Assembly: GCA_035504415.1 (NCBI GenBank) | Contig: DATJRY010000015.1 | Span: 1-64,000, forward strand | Length of the DNA: 64,000 nt | Direction: 5' to 3' | From: Candidatus Sulfotelmatobacter sp. | Lineage (GTDB): Bacteria > Vulcanimicrobiota > Vulcanimicrobiia > Vulcanimicrobiales > Vulcanimicrobiaceae | Part shown: positions 1 through 9,421 of the stretch, one piece after another | Layout of the letters: each line of letters opens with the position of its first letter | How positions within the stretch are numbered: the stretch's first letter is position 1 | Program-made: the position numbers and the translations under genes | The notes under the pieces: model-generated | Told to the model about the DNA's origin: nothing | The model's database searches: none | Seen by the model: the letters and a program-made list of their open reading frames with translations, nothing else

Positions 1-1
1 C

Positions 2-1070
2 GACGTCGCCGAGGTCGTCGCGCGCTGGACGGGCATTCCCGTTTCGCGACTGCTGGAGGGCGAGACCGAGAAGTTGATTCACATGGAGGAACGTCTGCAC
101 GGACGGGTTATCGGCCAGGATCAGGCGATCGAGGCGGTCGCCACGGCGCTGCGCCGCTCGCGCGCGGGGTTGCAGGACCCGAATCGCCCGATCGGCTCGT
201 TCCTGTTTCTCGGTCCCACCGGCGTCGGCAAGACCGAGCTCGCGCGGGCGCTCGCGGAGTTCATGTTCGACTCCGAGGAAGCGATCGTCCGGATCGACAT
301 GAGCGAGTACATGGAGAAACACTCGGTCTCCCGCCTGGTCGGTGCGCCGCCGGGGTATGTCGGCTACGAAGAGGGGCCAGCTGACCGAGGCCGTGCGCCG
401 CCGGCCGTACTCGGTCGTGCTGCTCGACGAGATCGAGAAGGCGCATCCGGACGTGTTCAACCTGCTGCTGCAGGTGCTCGAAGACGGCCGGCTGACGGAC
501 TCTCAGGGCCGCGTCGTCGACTTCAAGAACACCGTCATCGTCATGACCTCGAACGTCGGCGCGACCGGAATGACGACGACCAGCGAGATCGGCTTCCGTC
601 CGCAAAAGGACAGCGGTGCGAGCGACGAGCAGGCCTACGAGCGCATGAAGACGCGCGTGCTCGACGAGGTCAAGCACGCGTTCCGGCCCGAGTTCCTCAA
701 CCGCGTCGACGAGATCGTAGTCTTCCACCAGCTCAGCCGCGAGCAGATCGCCGAGATCGTCGGACTCGAGCTCGAGAAAGTCATCCGCGAGGTCAAGGCT
801 CAGGAGATGTATCTCGAGGTCACCGAAGACGCCAAGGCGCTGTTGGCCAAGAAGGGTTGGGATCCGCAGTTCGGTGCCCGTCCGCTGCGTCGCGCGATTC
901 AGCGCGAGGTCGAGGACGAGCTGGCCGAGGAGATGCTCAAGGGCAACTTCGGGACCGGCGATCGCATCCTCGCGGAAGTGAACGCCGACAATCCGGAAAA
1001 GCTGCGCTTCTCGAAGATCCCGCACGTCGAGCCGCCTGCGCCCTCGCAGCCGGAGGTCCAGCCGGCGTAG
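2..1070 (+). CDS. clpC: ClpC-type AAA+ unfoldase, 3' part, with an apparent frameshift
   Basis: This is the second AAA+ domain and C-terminus of a Hsp100 ATPase that unfolds proteins in the cytoplasm, normally for ClpP. The gene begins before the window. Visible are the inter-domain motif WTGIPVSRL, Walker [10 protein letters not shown], the pore motif [12 protein letters not shown], Walker [13 protein letters not shown], sensor TSNVGA and the C-terminal [11 protein letters not shown] and [10 protein letters not shown] blocks. Reading changes frame at about 372-377: after GYEEG the expected GGQLTEAV is reached only if a run of four G is restored to six. Upstream of this point the gene reads in the frame of position 2, downstream in the frame of position 342. 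No other damage is seen, so a homopolymer sequencing error is as likely as a real mutation. The TSNVGA block and the C-terminus favour ClpC over ClpB, but ClpB is not excluded. Confidence 0.85.
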
Positions 1071-1086
1071 CCGAACCCTCGTCGGG

Positions 1087-4000
1087 TTGACGCCCTATGG
1101 CCTGTGGCGATCTCGCCTTCCGGCGCAGATCGGCACCTGGTTCGCCCGCGATCTCACCCGTGACGCGCTTGCCCTCGTCGAGGGCGGGCGCGTCGCGCTG
1201 CGTTCCGTCGAGCCCAACCGCATCGAGGCCACCGTGAAAGATCGCGTCCCCGTCCAGACGACCGTCGAGTGGGCGACGGGGACCGGTCCGCAAGCGCTGC
1301 GCTCGGTCTGCAGCTGCGGGGCGACGGGCGTTTGTCAGCACGTCGTCGCGACGCTCGAAGTTGTTCGTACCGCCGAGGACGTCGGCGCGCCGCCGCCGGT
1401 CGAAGAGGCCGAGGTCGACCTCTCGTGGATCCCCGACGCCGATCCCGAGAGCGGACGGCCGCGTGCGCGCGCCGTGTGGCCGGTGCTGGCGGTCACCAAC
1501 GGCGGGACGCTGAGCGGCTCGCTCTACCTCGACACGCCGCGGCTGCGCGGGGTCATCCGCGACGCCGATGCGATCCTGGCCATGATGGACCAGACCCCGG
1601 CCGACGATTGGGACGAGGTCGACCGCGGCCTGCTGCGCGACGACGCCGTGCAGGAGGCGTTCGGGGCCCGGGCCTCGGCCAAGGCGCTGGCACGCGCGCT
1701 GTTCCGCCTGGCGCGCCATCCGCGGCTGCGCTTCGACGACGACCCGTCGGCCAATCGGCACCCCTCGGAGCTGCCCCCGTTCGCCGTCGACCCGCGCGGG
1801 ACGCGGCTGCGGGCCGCCCGGGCGGGCGGCTCGTTCGTTCCGGTGGTCGAGAACCACGACGGCGCCGCGGTCGCGCTGGCCGGCGCGCTCGTCCTGGACG
1901 GGCCGCCGCCGTGGCTGATCGCGGAGCGCACCGCGTACCTGCTCGACGGGGCGTTCGATCCGCGCAAGGTCATCCTCGCGGCGCGCACCGCCGCCGAGGC
2001 GGCGCCCGACGAAGAGCGCCAGCCCACGACCCGCACGATCGCTCGGGTCGCGCCGTTCCTGACCGCCGCCGAACGCGCCGCCCTCAACGTCGACGACGCC
2101 GCGCGCCCGGCGCTGCTGGTGCGGGCCGGCTGGCGCGACGGCGCGCTGGTGGCGCGGCTCGCGTTCGCCGATCGCGCGACCGGCGCGTACGCGCCGTTCA
2201 GCTCGCACGGCGCGGTGACGTCGAGCGACGGCCGCTTCGTGCGCTGGGCACCCGACGTCGCGCGCGGCTTCGCGCGCCGCTTCCTCGAGAGCGGCTTCGT
2301 GCCGCGCGGGAGCGACGTGTTCGCACTGCACGATCCCGACCGCGCGGCCGAGATCGTGCGCACGACCTGGACGGCGTGGGACGACGTCGAGGTGCGGCTC
2401 GACGAGTCGCTGGCCTCGCTGCTCGGCAACGGCGCGATCGACGTTTCGATCAGCGCGTCGGCGGTCGAAGGCGCGGGCGACTGGTTCGACCTCGACGTCG
2501 CGGTGTTCGTCGGCGACGGCGAGCCGCTCACCCGCGAAGAGCTGCGCGCGCTGCTGGGCGCCAAGGGCCGCTACGCGGAGGTACGCGGCAAGCTGGTCGA
2601 CATCGCCGACCTGCGCTCGCGCCAGAATCTGCTCTCCGAGCTGACCGATCGCCGCCGCACCGGCCTGGCCGCGCTGGTCGCGATGCGCGACGAGCTGCAC
2701 GAAGCGTTCGGTGAGGTCGTGCTGCCCGAAGAAGTGGAGCGCATTCGCGAGCGGTTGCGCACCTTCGAGGGCATCGAGGAAGTGCCGATCCCCGAGGCGC
2801 TCGACGGACACCTGCGCGACTATCAGCGGCGCGGACTGGACTTCCTCTCGTACCTCTCGTCGTTCCGTTTCGGCGGCATCCTGGCCGACGAGATGGGGCT
2901 CGGGAAGAGCATCGCCGTCCATCAGCGGGTCGTGACGCCGCGCGGGTTGCGCATCTTCGGCGAGCTGAAGGTCGGCGATCAAATCATGGGGCGCGACGGA
3001 TTGCCGCACACGGTGATCGGCGTCTATCCCCAAGGGGTGCTGCCGGCGTATCGCGTCACGTTCAGCGACGGCTCCTCGACCCTGGCGTCGGACGACCACT
3101 TGTGGGCGGTCAATTCCGCGGTACGAAAGAATCGTGGTCTTCCCTATCGCGTGCTGACGACGCGCGAGATTCGCGAGCGGCTGCACGACGCGGCAGGCAA
3201 TGCGCGGCACTACATTCCGATCGCCGATCCGATGCACTTCGGGCAAAGCCCGGAGCTGCCCATCGAGCCGTACCTGCTCGGCGCGCTCCTGGCCGACGGA
3301 TCGCTCAAGCGCAAGTCGCGGCTGATGTTGACCACGGCCGATCGAGCGCTGTCGGGAGAATGCCAAGAGCTGCTTCCGACGGGCACCGAGCTCGTCTTGC
3401 GCGATCGCTACGACTATCGCATCAAGAGCACGATTCCGCGGCAGCACGCGCTCTGGTCGGCGATCGAAGAACTGGGCTTGCGCGGCTTCGGCTCGTCGAT
3501 GAAGTTCGTCCCGTCCGTCTACAAAACGGCGTCGATTTCGGATCGGTTGGCTCTGCTGCAAGGCCTGCTCGACACAGGCGGAAGCACCTCCGACAACCAC
3601 GTCGAGTTTACGACGGTCTCCGACCAACTGGCGCAGGACGTCGCCTGGCTGGTCCAGTCACTGGGCGGCGTGGCGCGGATGGGCTACAAAGCGGAGCCGA
3701 GGGATGTCTACAAGGGCGAGCAGCGTATCGGCAAGCCGTCCTACCGCGTCGGCATCTCGTTGCCGCCCGAATATCCGCCCTTCCGCCTGGCGCGAAAGTT
3801 GTCCACGTACACGCCGCGGACGAAGTACCTGCCGACGCGCGCGATCGTCAAGGTCGAGTATCAAGAAGACTGCGAGATGATGTGCATCGCGGTCGACGCG
3901 CCCGACCAGCTCTTCCTGGTCGACGACTTCATCGTGACCCACAACACGGTCCAAGTCATCGCTCATCTCTTGCGGCGCAAGGAGAACGAGGGCGAAGTCC

Positions 4001-5253
4001 CGGTACTGGTCATCGCGCCAACGTCGGTGACGCATACGTGGGAGAACGAGCTCAAGAAGTTCGCGCCCTCGGTGCGGGCGCTGCGGCTGCAGTCGGGGAG
4101 CGACCGCGCCGCCAAGTACGAGACGATCCACGACTACGACGTCGTCATCACCTCGTATGCGCTGGCACGTCTGGACGCGCAGCAGCTCGAGCGGTTTCGC
4201 TTCCGCACGCTGGTGCTCGACGAAGCGCAGAACGCCAAGAACCCGGCCTCGCAGATCGCGCGCGTCGTGCGCGGGCTGCAGGCCGACCATCGGCTGGCGC
4301 TGACCGGTACGCCGGTCGAGAACTCGCTGCGCGACCTGTGGGCGATCTTCGGTTTCGTCGAACCGGGTCTGTTGGGATCGGAGACCTCGTTCCGCCGGCG
4401 CTTTGAGCTGCCGATCGCCGACGGCGACGAGCGGGCCGCGATCGTGCTGCGCTCGCGCTTGGAACCGTTCTTGCTGCGCCGCACCAAGGAAGACGTCGCG
4501 CGCGAGCTGCCCGAGCGCACCGAAGCCGTCATCGAGTGCGAGCTCTCGCCGCTGCAGCGCCGGCTCTACCGCGGCATCGTCGAGGCCGCGCGTCGCGACG
4601 TGTTGGCCAAGCTCGACGAAGAAGGCGGCGAGGCGACCACGCTGCACGTCCTCGAGGCGCTCACGCGGCTGCGCCAAGTCTGCGCGCACCCGGGGCTGCT
4701 GATGCCCGAAGCGCTCGAAGACCCCGAAGCCAGCGGCAAGTTCGAGGCCTTCGGCGAGACGGTCGAAGAGATTCTCGACGGCGGTCACAAGGTGCTCGTC
4801 TTCAGCGCCTTCGCCTCGATGCTCAAGATCATGCGGCGCAGCCTGGACCGGCGCGAGATCGCCTACGGTTATCTCGACGGATCGACCAAGGACCGCGACC
4901 GGCAGGTCGAGGTCGAGCGCTTCATGGCCGACCAGGGGCCGCCGGTGTTCCTGTGCTCGCTCAAGGCCGGCGGCGTCGGGCTCACGCTCACCGCGGCCGA
5001 CTACGTGATCCTGTACGATCCGTGGTGGAATCCGGCGGTCGAGCGTCAGGCCATCGACCGGACGCACCGTATCGGCCAGACGCGTCCGGTGACGGCGTAC
5101 CGAATGGTGACGGCCGGCACGGTGGAGGAGAAGATCCGCGCCTTGGCCGAGCGCAAGTCGGCGCTCTCGCGCGCGGTCATCAAGGCCGACAGCGCGGTGG
5201 CCAAGACGCTCACGCGCGAAGATCTCGCGTTCCTGTTCAGCGACCCGGAATAA
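1087..5253 (+). CDS. SWIM-domain SNF2/SWI2 ATPase interrupted by an intein
   Basis: A DNA-translocating SNF2-family ATPase of 1388 codons before splicing, about 1042 residues after. The start is TTG, 16 bases after the clpC stop, with only a weak ribosome site. A SWIM zinc-binding motif (C75, C77, C83, H85; CxCx5CxH) lies near the N-terminus. Helicase motif I (GLGK/T) is split by the intein. The remaining motifs are intact: DEAQN (Walker B), LTGTPVEN (III) and DRTHRIGQT (VI). SWIM-SNF2 proteins are widespread in bacteria, and roles in transcription or repair are suggested rather than proven. Because the intein cuts the P-loop, the ATPase should be inactive until splicing occurs. The gene follows clpC closely but need not be co-transcribed. 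Confidence 0.93.
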   Translation: MTPYGLWRSRLPAQIGTWFARDLTRDALALVEGGRVALRSVEPNRIEATVKDRVPVQTTVEWATGTGPQALRSVCSCGATGVCQHVVATLEVVRTAEDVGAPPPVEEAEVDLSWIPDADPESGRPRARAVWPVLAVTNGGTLSGSLYLDTPRLRGVIRDADAILAMMDQTPADDWDEVDRGLLRDDAVQEAFGARASAKALARALFRLARHPRLRFDDDPSANRHPSELPPFAVDPRGTRLRAARAGGSFVPVVENHDGAAVALAGALVLDGPPPWLIAERTAYLLDGAFDPRKVILAARTAAEAAPDEERQPTTRTIARVAPFLTAAERAALNVDDAARPALLVRAGWRDGALVARLAFADRATGAYAPFSSHGAVTSSDGRFVRWAPDVARGFARRFLESGFVPRGSDVFALHDPDRAAEIVRTTWTAWDDVEVRLDESLASLLGNGAIDVSISASAVEGAGDWFDLDVAVFVGDGEPLTREELRALLGAKGRYAEVRGKLVDIADLRSRQNLLSELTDRRRTGLAALVAMRDELHEAFGEVVLPEEVERIRERLRTFEGIEEVPIPEALDGHLRDYQRRGLDFLSYLSSFRFGGILADEMGLGKSIAVHQRVVTPRGLRIFGELKVGDQIMGRDGLPHTVIGVYPQGVLPAYRVTFSDGSSTLASDDHLWAVNSAVRKNRGLPYRVLTTREIRERLHDAAGNARHYIPIADPMHFGQSPELPIEPYLLGALLADGSLKRKSRLMLTTADRALSGECQELLPTGTELVLRDRYDYRIKSTIPRQHALWSAIEELGLRGFGSSMKFVPSVYKTASISDRLALLQGLLDTGGSTSDNHVEFTTVSDQLAQDVAWLVQSLGGVARMGYKAEPRDVYKGEQRIGKPSYRVGISLPPEYPPFRLARKLSTYTPRTKYLPTRAIVKVEYQEDCEMMCIAVDAPDQLFLVDDFIVTHNTVQVIAHLLRRKENEGEVPVLVIAPTSVTHTWENELKKFAPSVRALRLQSGSDRAAKYETIHDYDVVITSYALARLDAQQLERFRFRTLVLDEAQNAKNPASQIARVVRGLQADHRLALTGTPVENSLRDLWAIFGFVEPGLLGSETSFRRRFELPIADGDERAAIVLRSRLEPFLLRRTKEDVARELPERTEAVIECELSPLQRRLYRGIVEAARRDVLAKLDEEGGEATTLHVLEALTRLRQVCAHPGLLMPEALEDPEASGKFEAFGETVEEILDGGHKVLVFSAFASMLKIMRRSLDRREIAYGYLDGSTKDRDRQVEVERFMADQGPPVFLCSLKAGGVGLTLTAADYVILYDPWWNPAVERQAIDRTHRIGQTRPVTAYRMVTAGTVEEKIRALAERKSALSRAVIKADSAVAKTLTREDLAFLFSDPE
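2908..3945 (+). mobile_element. Intein with LAGLIDADG-type endonuclease domain, in the SNF2 Walker A loop
   Basis: This is an in-frame insertion of 346 residues (608-953 of the precursor) between Lys and Thr of the GLGK/T P-loop. Removing it restores a normal SNF2 sequence, [17 protein letters not shown]. It begins with Ser rather than the commoner Cys, and ends in VTHN before Thr+1. Block A ([18 protein letters not shown]), block B (SDDH, with H64) and blocks F/G ([11 protein letters not shown]) are recognisable. Two endonuclease motifs are present: LLGALLADG at residues 123-131 keeps its acidic Asp130, but the second, LQGLLDTGG at 217-225, has Gly224 where Asp is expected. Splicing residues look complete, while the homing endonuclease is probably inactive. 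Confidence 0.9.
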
Positions 5254-5413
5254 GCGGCGCCCGCACGGCCGGTGACGGCCGTCACTCGGCTGTCAGCGAC
5301 CGTACGATCGTGTGATCCGCGCGGCTCATTGCGCGTCCGCGCGCTGCCGATGACCTTGGTACGCGGCACCCGGCTCCCGCCGTGCCGCGCGCTCACAAGG
5401 ACGTGTCTCTTCC

Positions 5414-5809
5414 ATGAAGCGGATTCTTCTCGCGTTGCTGCTGGCGCTTTCGTTCACCGCGCCGGCCTTCGCCGTCTCGACCAACGATCTCGCGCCGGCG
5501 GATCGCTACTTCGGCCGCCTCAAGATGAGCATCTTGGGGATTCGCAACTCGATCAAGGACCTCTCCGCGCGGGCCGACGTCGTGCCCGACGAGGCCGAGC
5601 ACATCTTCGACAAGGCCGTGCTGGTCGAAGACGCGCTGCGCGACTGGCAGGCCAAGTTCCCGCGCGACCCGTGGATCCCCAAGTACGCGTACTCGCTGGC
5701 GCAGCTGTACGCCAAGCTCGATCTCGACGACGCGCGTGCGCGCCGCAGCGACATGCTCGACTGGCTCGACGCGGAGTACCCCGACAGCGAGTTCGCCAAC
5801 CGCGACTGA
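5414..5809 (+). CDS. Small secreted protein of unknown function
   Basis: The product has 131 residues with a clear Sec signal peptide (MKRILLALLLALSFTAPAFA) and probable cleavage after AFA. The mature part of about 111 residues is helical, charged and has no cysteine. Its spacing of aromatic and small residues (KYAYSLAQLYAKL, DDARARRSDML) resembles a TPR-like helical pair, but I cannot assign a family. It stands alone between the SNF2 gene and a convergent pentapeptide gene. A hairpin (CGCGGCAC at 5362-5369 with GTGCCGCG at 5382-5389) lies in its upstream region. Confidence 0.75.
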   Translation: MKRILLALLLALSFTAPAFAVSTNDLAPADRYFGRLKMSILGIRNSIKDLSARADVVPDEAEHIFDKAVLVEDALRDWQAKFPRDPWIPKYAYSLAQLYAKLDLDDARARRSDMLDWLDAEYPDSEFANRD

Positions 5810-5812
5810 GGG

Positions 5813-6685
5813 CTAGGGGCCGGTCACCGCGCCGGTCAGGTCGGCATGCGCGTAACGGGCCAGCTCGTCACGCGTGACCAGCCGGCAGTCGCGCGTCCAG
5901 CTCGCGTCGTCCTCGTGGCTCGGGCACCAGCGTGCGGCGCGAAAGTCCAGCCCGTGCAGGTCGACGCCGCGCAGATCGGTGCAGTTGGTGCGGCGCACGT
6001 GGCCGTCCTCGACGGTGACGGCGTCGCTGCACAAGACGGCGTCGCCGATCGTCGCTCCGCCCAGCCGGGCGTCCCGCAAGACGGCCCCGATCAGCGTGGC
6101 GCCGCGCAGATCCGATGCGCCGAAGTCGGCGTCGGCGGCGTTGACGCCGACCAAGTCGCCATCGCGCAGCGAGGTGCCGTGCAGGTTCGTCCCCTCGAGG
6201 TTCGACCCGACGATCTTGATGCCGTCCAGATCTTGACCGTGCAGGTCGAGCCCTTCCAAGTTGCAGCCGGTGCACTCGCGCAAGACGGCGTGGCCGGCCT
6301 CCGGTGTGAGGTGCGCGCTCGCGAGACGAACGCCGACGAAGCGAACGCCGTCGATCCGCGCGTTGGCGAACGAGGTGTCGCGCAGATCGGCACCGATGAA
6401 CTTGGCGTTGGTCAGGTCCGCGCCGTCGAAGCGCGCGCCGCTCAGGTCGTCGCCGGTGAAGACGGCGTCGCGCAGGTTGGCGCGCGAGAAGTCGACGCTC
6501 TGAAGATCGTCGCCGGTGAACTTGAGCCCGTGCAGGTCGAGCCCGCGCATGTCCTTGGGCAGTTTGCAGCCGACGCACGAGCCGATCAGCTCGCGGTCGA
6601 ACGCCGATGTGTCGCGAGCGGCGGCCGGCACCGCGGCGGCGAGCAGCCCGGTCACGGCCACGGCGAGAGCGAGGGGGCGGATCAT
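5813..6685 (-). CDS. Secreted pentapeptide-repeat protein with CxxC caps
   Basis: The product has 290 residues: signal peptide (MIRPLALAVAVTGLLAAAVPA), then about 200 residues of pentapeptide repeats (A(D/N)Lxx pattern) expected to form a right-handed quadrilateral beta-helix. Two repeat blocks each start with a CxxC motif (CVGC, CTGC) followed by a GLDLHG signature. The C-terminal part holds further Cys and Trp (RWCPSHEDDASWTRDC). It is the last gene of the blaI-M56 cluster and shares the CxxC-DLHG modules with the C-terminal domain of the M56 protein upstream, which suggests they work together. A strong ribosome site (AGGAGGT) precedes the ATG. The exact role is unknown. Confidence 0.88.
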   Translation of the reverse strand: MIRPLALAVAVTGLLAAAVPAAARDTSAFDRELIGSCVGCKLPKDMRGLDLHGLKFTGDDLQSVDFSRANLRDAVFTGDDLSGARFDGADLTNAKFIGADLRDTSFANARIDGVRFVGVRLASAHLTPEAGHAVLRECTGCNLEGLDLHGQDLDGIKIVGSNLEGTNLHGTSLRDGDLVGVNAADADFGASDLRGATLIGAVLRDARLGGATIGDAVLCSDAVTVEDGHVRRTNCTDLRGVDLHGLDFRAARWCPSHEDDASWTRDCRLVTRDELARYAHADLTGAVTGP

Positions 6686-6744
6686 CGGGACCTCCTATAA
6701 CTATCGAATTAGGTGAACGGGGCAAAAAAGAAGACGGGGCCGGC

Positions 6745-8961
6745 CTAGTCGCCCAGGCTGGTCCCGTGGAGCTGGATCCCGCCGGTACGAGCGCCGTCGA
6801 GGTTCGCGCCGCTCAGGTCGCACCCGTCGAGGATCGCGCCGGTGAGGTCGGCGTTGGACAAGTTCGTGTGGGAAAGGTCGACACCGGTGAAGTGGACGCC
6901 GTTCAGTCGCGCGCCGGCGAGGTTCGCGCCGCGCAGGTCGACGCCGCTGATGACGATCCCGTGCAGGTCTTGACCGCGCAGGTCCATGCCGTGCAGATCG
7001 CAGCCCACGCAGCTGGCGACGACGTCGCGCAGGCTGGTGCCGCGCAAGCTCGTCCCCAGCAGCTCGACGCCGGTCAACGTGATGCCGTGCAGGTTGGCGT
7101 TGTCGAAGTTCGCACCGCGCAGCTCGACGCCGCTCAGCGTCGCGCCCTCGAGGTTGGCGCCGGTCAGGTCGGCGTCGCGCAGATCGACGCCGTTGAGGTT
7201 CACGTGCGCGAGGTTCGCGCCGCGCAAGTTGGCGCCGCGCAGGTCGTCGCCGGTGATGCTCAGACCGTGCAGGTCGACTCCTTGCAGGTTGGCCTGACGC
7301 AGGTCGCAGGCGGCACACGCCTGGATCAAGTCGCGCGACCAGTGCAGGTGCGCGGGGCGGTGCGCGTGCGCGTCGCCGTCCAGGTCGTCGTCGGCGACCT
7401 GCCGGGGCAGTCCCTTGAGCGACGCCGCGACTTCCTTGGACACGTCGTGCGCGACGCCGGCACCGACGCTGCGCGCGATCTGGGTGGCCAGGTGCGTGCT
7501 CCAGGCGACCGCGCCGGCCGCCTCGGAGGCGGGCGTGGCGACCGTGCGCGCGGTCTCGGCCGCCACGCGCGCGCTGTTCGCGGCGACGTGCGAGGCGGCT
7601 GCCGCGGCGTGCTCCTTGGCGCGCAGCTGCGCCGCAGCCGCTTGCGCCTGGGCGGTGGCGGAGGCCATCGTGTCGGCCTTCGCGTCGAGCGGCGTGCTCG
7701 GCTCGCGTTCGACGATGTAGACGTGCTTGGTGATGACGCGCGGCGTCGCGACGGCGAGCGGGGCGAGCGACGCGGTGACGCGCGCGGGGGCCGGCGTGTA
7801 CGCCGTCATCGGCGCGGTCATGTCGCCGGTCGGTGCCGGCGGCAGCTCCACGGCGGGGGCGGCCGTCGCGACCAGCGCGACCGCGGCGCAGCCGGCGATG
7901 GCCATGCCCAGCGCGGTGGCCGGCGAGCGGTGCAGACGCGCGCGATTCTTGTCGAGCAGCTGCTCGATGCGCACGCTGATCTGCTTACGCGTCAGCAAGG
8001 CACCCGGCGCGACGACGGCGTGCTCGGGCATGCGCATCTCGCGCGCCAGCTTCCACAGCGAGGTCGCGTATTGGTGCGCGGCGCCGGTGCGATCGACCAC
8101 GGCGTCGTCCGAGGCGATCTCGCGCTCGAGCGCGATGCGGCGGCCGACCAGCCACACGATCGGGTTGAACCAGAAGATGCGCTCGATCGTGCGCTGGACC
8201 AGATTCGTCCAGTCGTCGTAGCGGCGCAAGTGCGCGTGCTCGTGCAGGATCAGCTGCTCGATCGCGGCCAGACCGTCGGCCGTCGCGAGCTCGGTCGGGA
8301 TCAAGATGACGGGGCGGCGGAAACCGATCGCCACCGGTGTCTCCGTCTCGTACGAGAGGCGCAGGTAGATCTCGCGGCCGGGGCCGATCTCGGTCAACCA
8401 CGGCAGCTCTTCGGCCAGCGGGCTGTCGAGCGGGCTCGAGCGGCGCTTGAGGCCGCGCACGCGCTGGACGCTGAACAGCAAGCCGCCCAGTCCGATCGCC
8501 GCGCCGATCAGCCACACCGCGACGACGCCCAGCGCGACGTCGCGCGAGAGCATCGGGACGCTGTCGGCGATCGCGACGCGCACGTCGTGCAGCCGCTCGA
8601 CCGGGGTGGACGCGATGCCGGGCGCCGGCGCGACGGCGCGCGTGTGCGCGGCGGGCGCGCCGTGCGCGGCGCCGCGGGTGCGATCGGCCGCCGCCCGCTC
8701 GTCGCGCGTCGGCGGCGGCACCGACCAGCTGCCGGCGGGAGCGGTGTGCGCGACGTGCGTGCTATGGAGGAGCGAGGTCGCGATGCCGAGCACGGGCATC
8801 GCGCCGGTCGCGACCAGAGCGATCGTCCACAGCAGGTGCCGGGTCGCGGCGGTCAGAGCCAGCGTTCGCGTCGCCACGAACACGCAGGCCGCCAAGATCG
8901 CACCGAGGACGACGCTCGCGACGACCGCGTACAACGCGACGCCGACGATCGCCTCGAGCAT
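6745..8961 (-). CDS. M56 (BlaR1/MecR1-like) membrane protease with C-terminal pentapeptide repeats
   Basis: The product has 738 residues. The N-terminal half is a BlaR1-type metalloprotease: membrane segments near 5-30, 40-65, 143-165 and 348-370, zinc motif HEHAH at 240-244, and EIASDDAVVD at 281-290 as the second zinc-ligand region. In known systems the protease, once its sensor domain is engaged, leads to destruction of the BlaI repressor. Instead of a penicillin-binding sensor, the C-terminus has an Ala-rich helical stretch (425-515), a His-rich segment (531-540) and about 180 residues of pentapeptide repeats (550-735) with two CxxC motifs (CAAC, CVGC). It starts 1 base after the blaI stop. 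The inferred role is an inducible sensor whose extracytoplasmic part is a pentapeptide helix; the ligand is unknown. Confidence 0.9.
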   Translation of the reverse strand: MLEAIVGVALYAVVASVVLGAILAACVFVATRTLALTAATRHLLWTIALVATGAMPVLGIATSLLHSTHVAHTAPAGSWSVPPPTRDERAAADRTRGAAHGAPAAHTRAVAPAPGIASTPVERLHDVRVAIADSVPMLSRDVALGVVAVWLIGAAIGLGGLLFSVQRVRGLKRRSSPLDSPLAEELPWLTEIGPGREIYLRLSYETETPVAIGFRRPVILIPTELATADGLAAIEQLILHEHAHLRRYDDWTNLVQRTIERIFWFNPIVWLVGRRIALEREIASDDAVVDRTGAAHQYATSLWKLAREMRMPEHAVVAPGALLTRKQISVRIEQLLDKNRARLHRSPATALGMAIAGCAAVALVATAAPAVELPPAPTGDMTAPMTAYTPAPARVTASLAPLAVATPRVITKHVYIVEREPSTPLDAKADTMASATAQAQAAAAQLRAKEHAAAAASHVAANSARVAAETARTVATPASEAAGAVAWSTHLATQIARSVGAGVAHDVSKEVAASLKGLPRQVADDDLDGDAHAHRPAHLHWSRDLIQACAACDLRQANLQGVDLHGLSITGDDLRGANLRGANLAHVNLNGVDLRDADLTGANLEGATLSGVELRGANFDNANLHGITLTGVELLGTSLRGTSLRDVVASCVGCDLHGMDLRGQDLHGIVISGVDLRGANLAGARLNGVHFTGVDLSHTNLSNADLTGAILDGCDLSGANLDGARTGGIQLHGTSLGD

Positions 8962-8962
8962 G

Positions 8963-9343
8963 TTACTTGTCCTTGGCTCGGTCGAGCAGCTCGCGCAGAC
9001 GGTCGAGTTCGCCGTCGTCGACGGCTTCGGTCTCGAGCAGGTTCAGCACCAGCTCGCGCGGCGATCCGTCGAAGAAGCGCGAGAGCACGTGCTGCACGAC
9101 GCTGCGCTGTGCCTCGTCGCGTGCGACGACCGCGCGATACACGAAGGCGCGCCCGACGGCCTTGTGCCGCACATAGCCCTTCTGCTCGAGGATGCGCATG
9201 GTGGTGAGCACGGTATTGTAGGCGAGCGGCGGATCGCCGATCGCGTCGACGACGTCGGCGACGGTCGCCTCGGGGCGGTCCCATAGGACCTGCATGAGAC
9301 GGTACTCGGCCTCCGTCAGGGTCGGCGACTTCTTGCGCGGCAT
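8963..9343 (-). CDS. blaI: BlaI/MecI/CopY-family repressor
   Basis: The product has 126 residues, the usual length. A winged helix occupies the N-terminal two thirds (LTEAEYRLMQVLWDRPEATV, YNTVLTTMRILEQKGYV, GRAFVYRAVV), followed by a dimerisation helix region (VLSRFFDGSPRELVLNLLE). These repressors bind dyad operators as dimers and are inactivated by the partner M56 protease encoded next. The family is best known for beta-lactam resistance, but no beta-lactamase is in this cluster. A dyad overlapping the -35 element suggests autoregulation. Confidence 0.92.
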   Translation of the reverse strand: MPRKKSPTLTEAEYRLMQVLWDRPEATVADVVDAIGDPPLAYNTVLTTMRILEQKGYVRHKAVGRAFVYRAVVARDEAQRSVVQHVLSRFFDGSPRELVLNLLETEAVDDGELDRLRELLDRAKDK

Positions 9344-9395
9344 GCTCTGACGCTACCATGCGGCGCGCCAGCTGTCAACTAATGTTTTAAGTTGA
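9344..9395 (-). promoter_or_regulatory. blaI promoter with dyad operator; possibly leaderless transcript
   Basis: Reading the minus strand, TTGACA (9378-9373) is followed after exactly 17 bases by TAGCGT (9355-9350). A start site about 7 bases on would fall at the blaI ATG, so the message may have no leader. The -35 element overlaps the arm of an imperfectly spaced dyad, TCAACT at 9375-9380 and AGTTGA at 9390-9395 with a 9-base A/T-rich centre, a plausible BlaI operator. Confidence 0.6.
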
Positions 9396-9421
9396 TGGTG
9401 AGAGAACCGTGAAAAGACCGC

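Noticed and set aside
937-3627. 896-codon open frame on the minus strand
   Set aside because: It lies antisense to the SNF2 gene and intein, has an Arg/Gln/Asp-rich composition with no domain, and is explained by GC-rich third positions.
6607-9207. 866-codon open frame on the plus strand
   Set aside because: It is antisense to the M56 and pentapeptide genes; its repeats only mirror the pentapeptide coding repeats.
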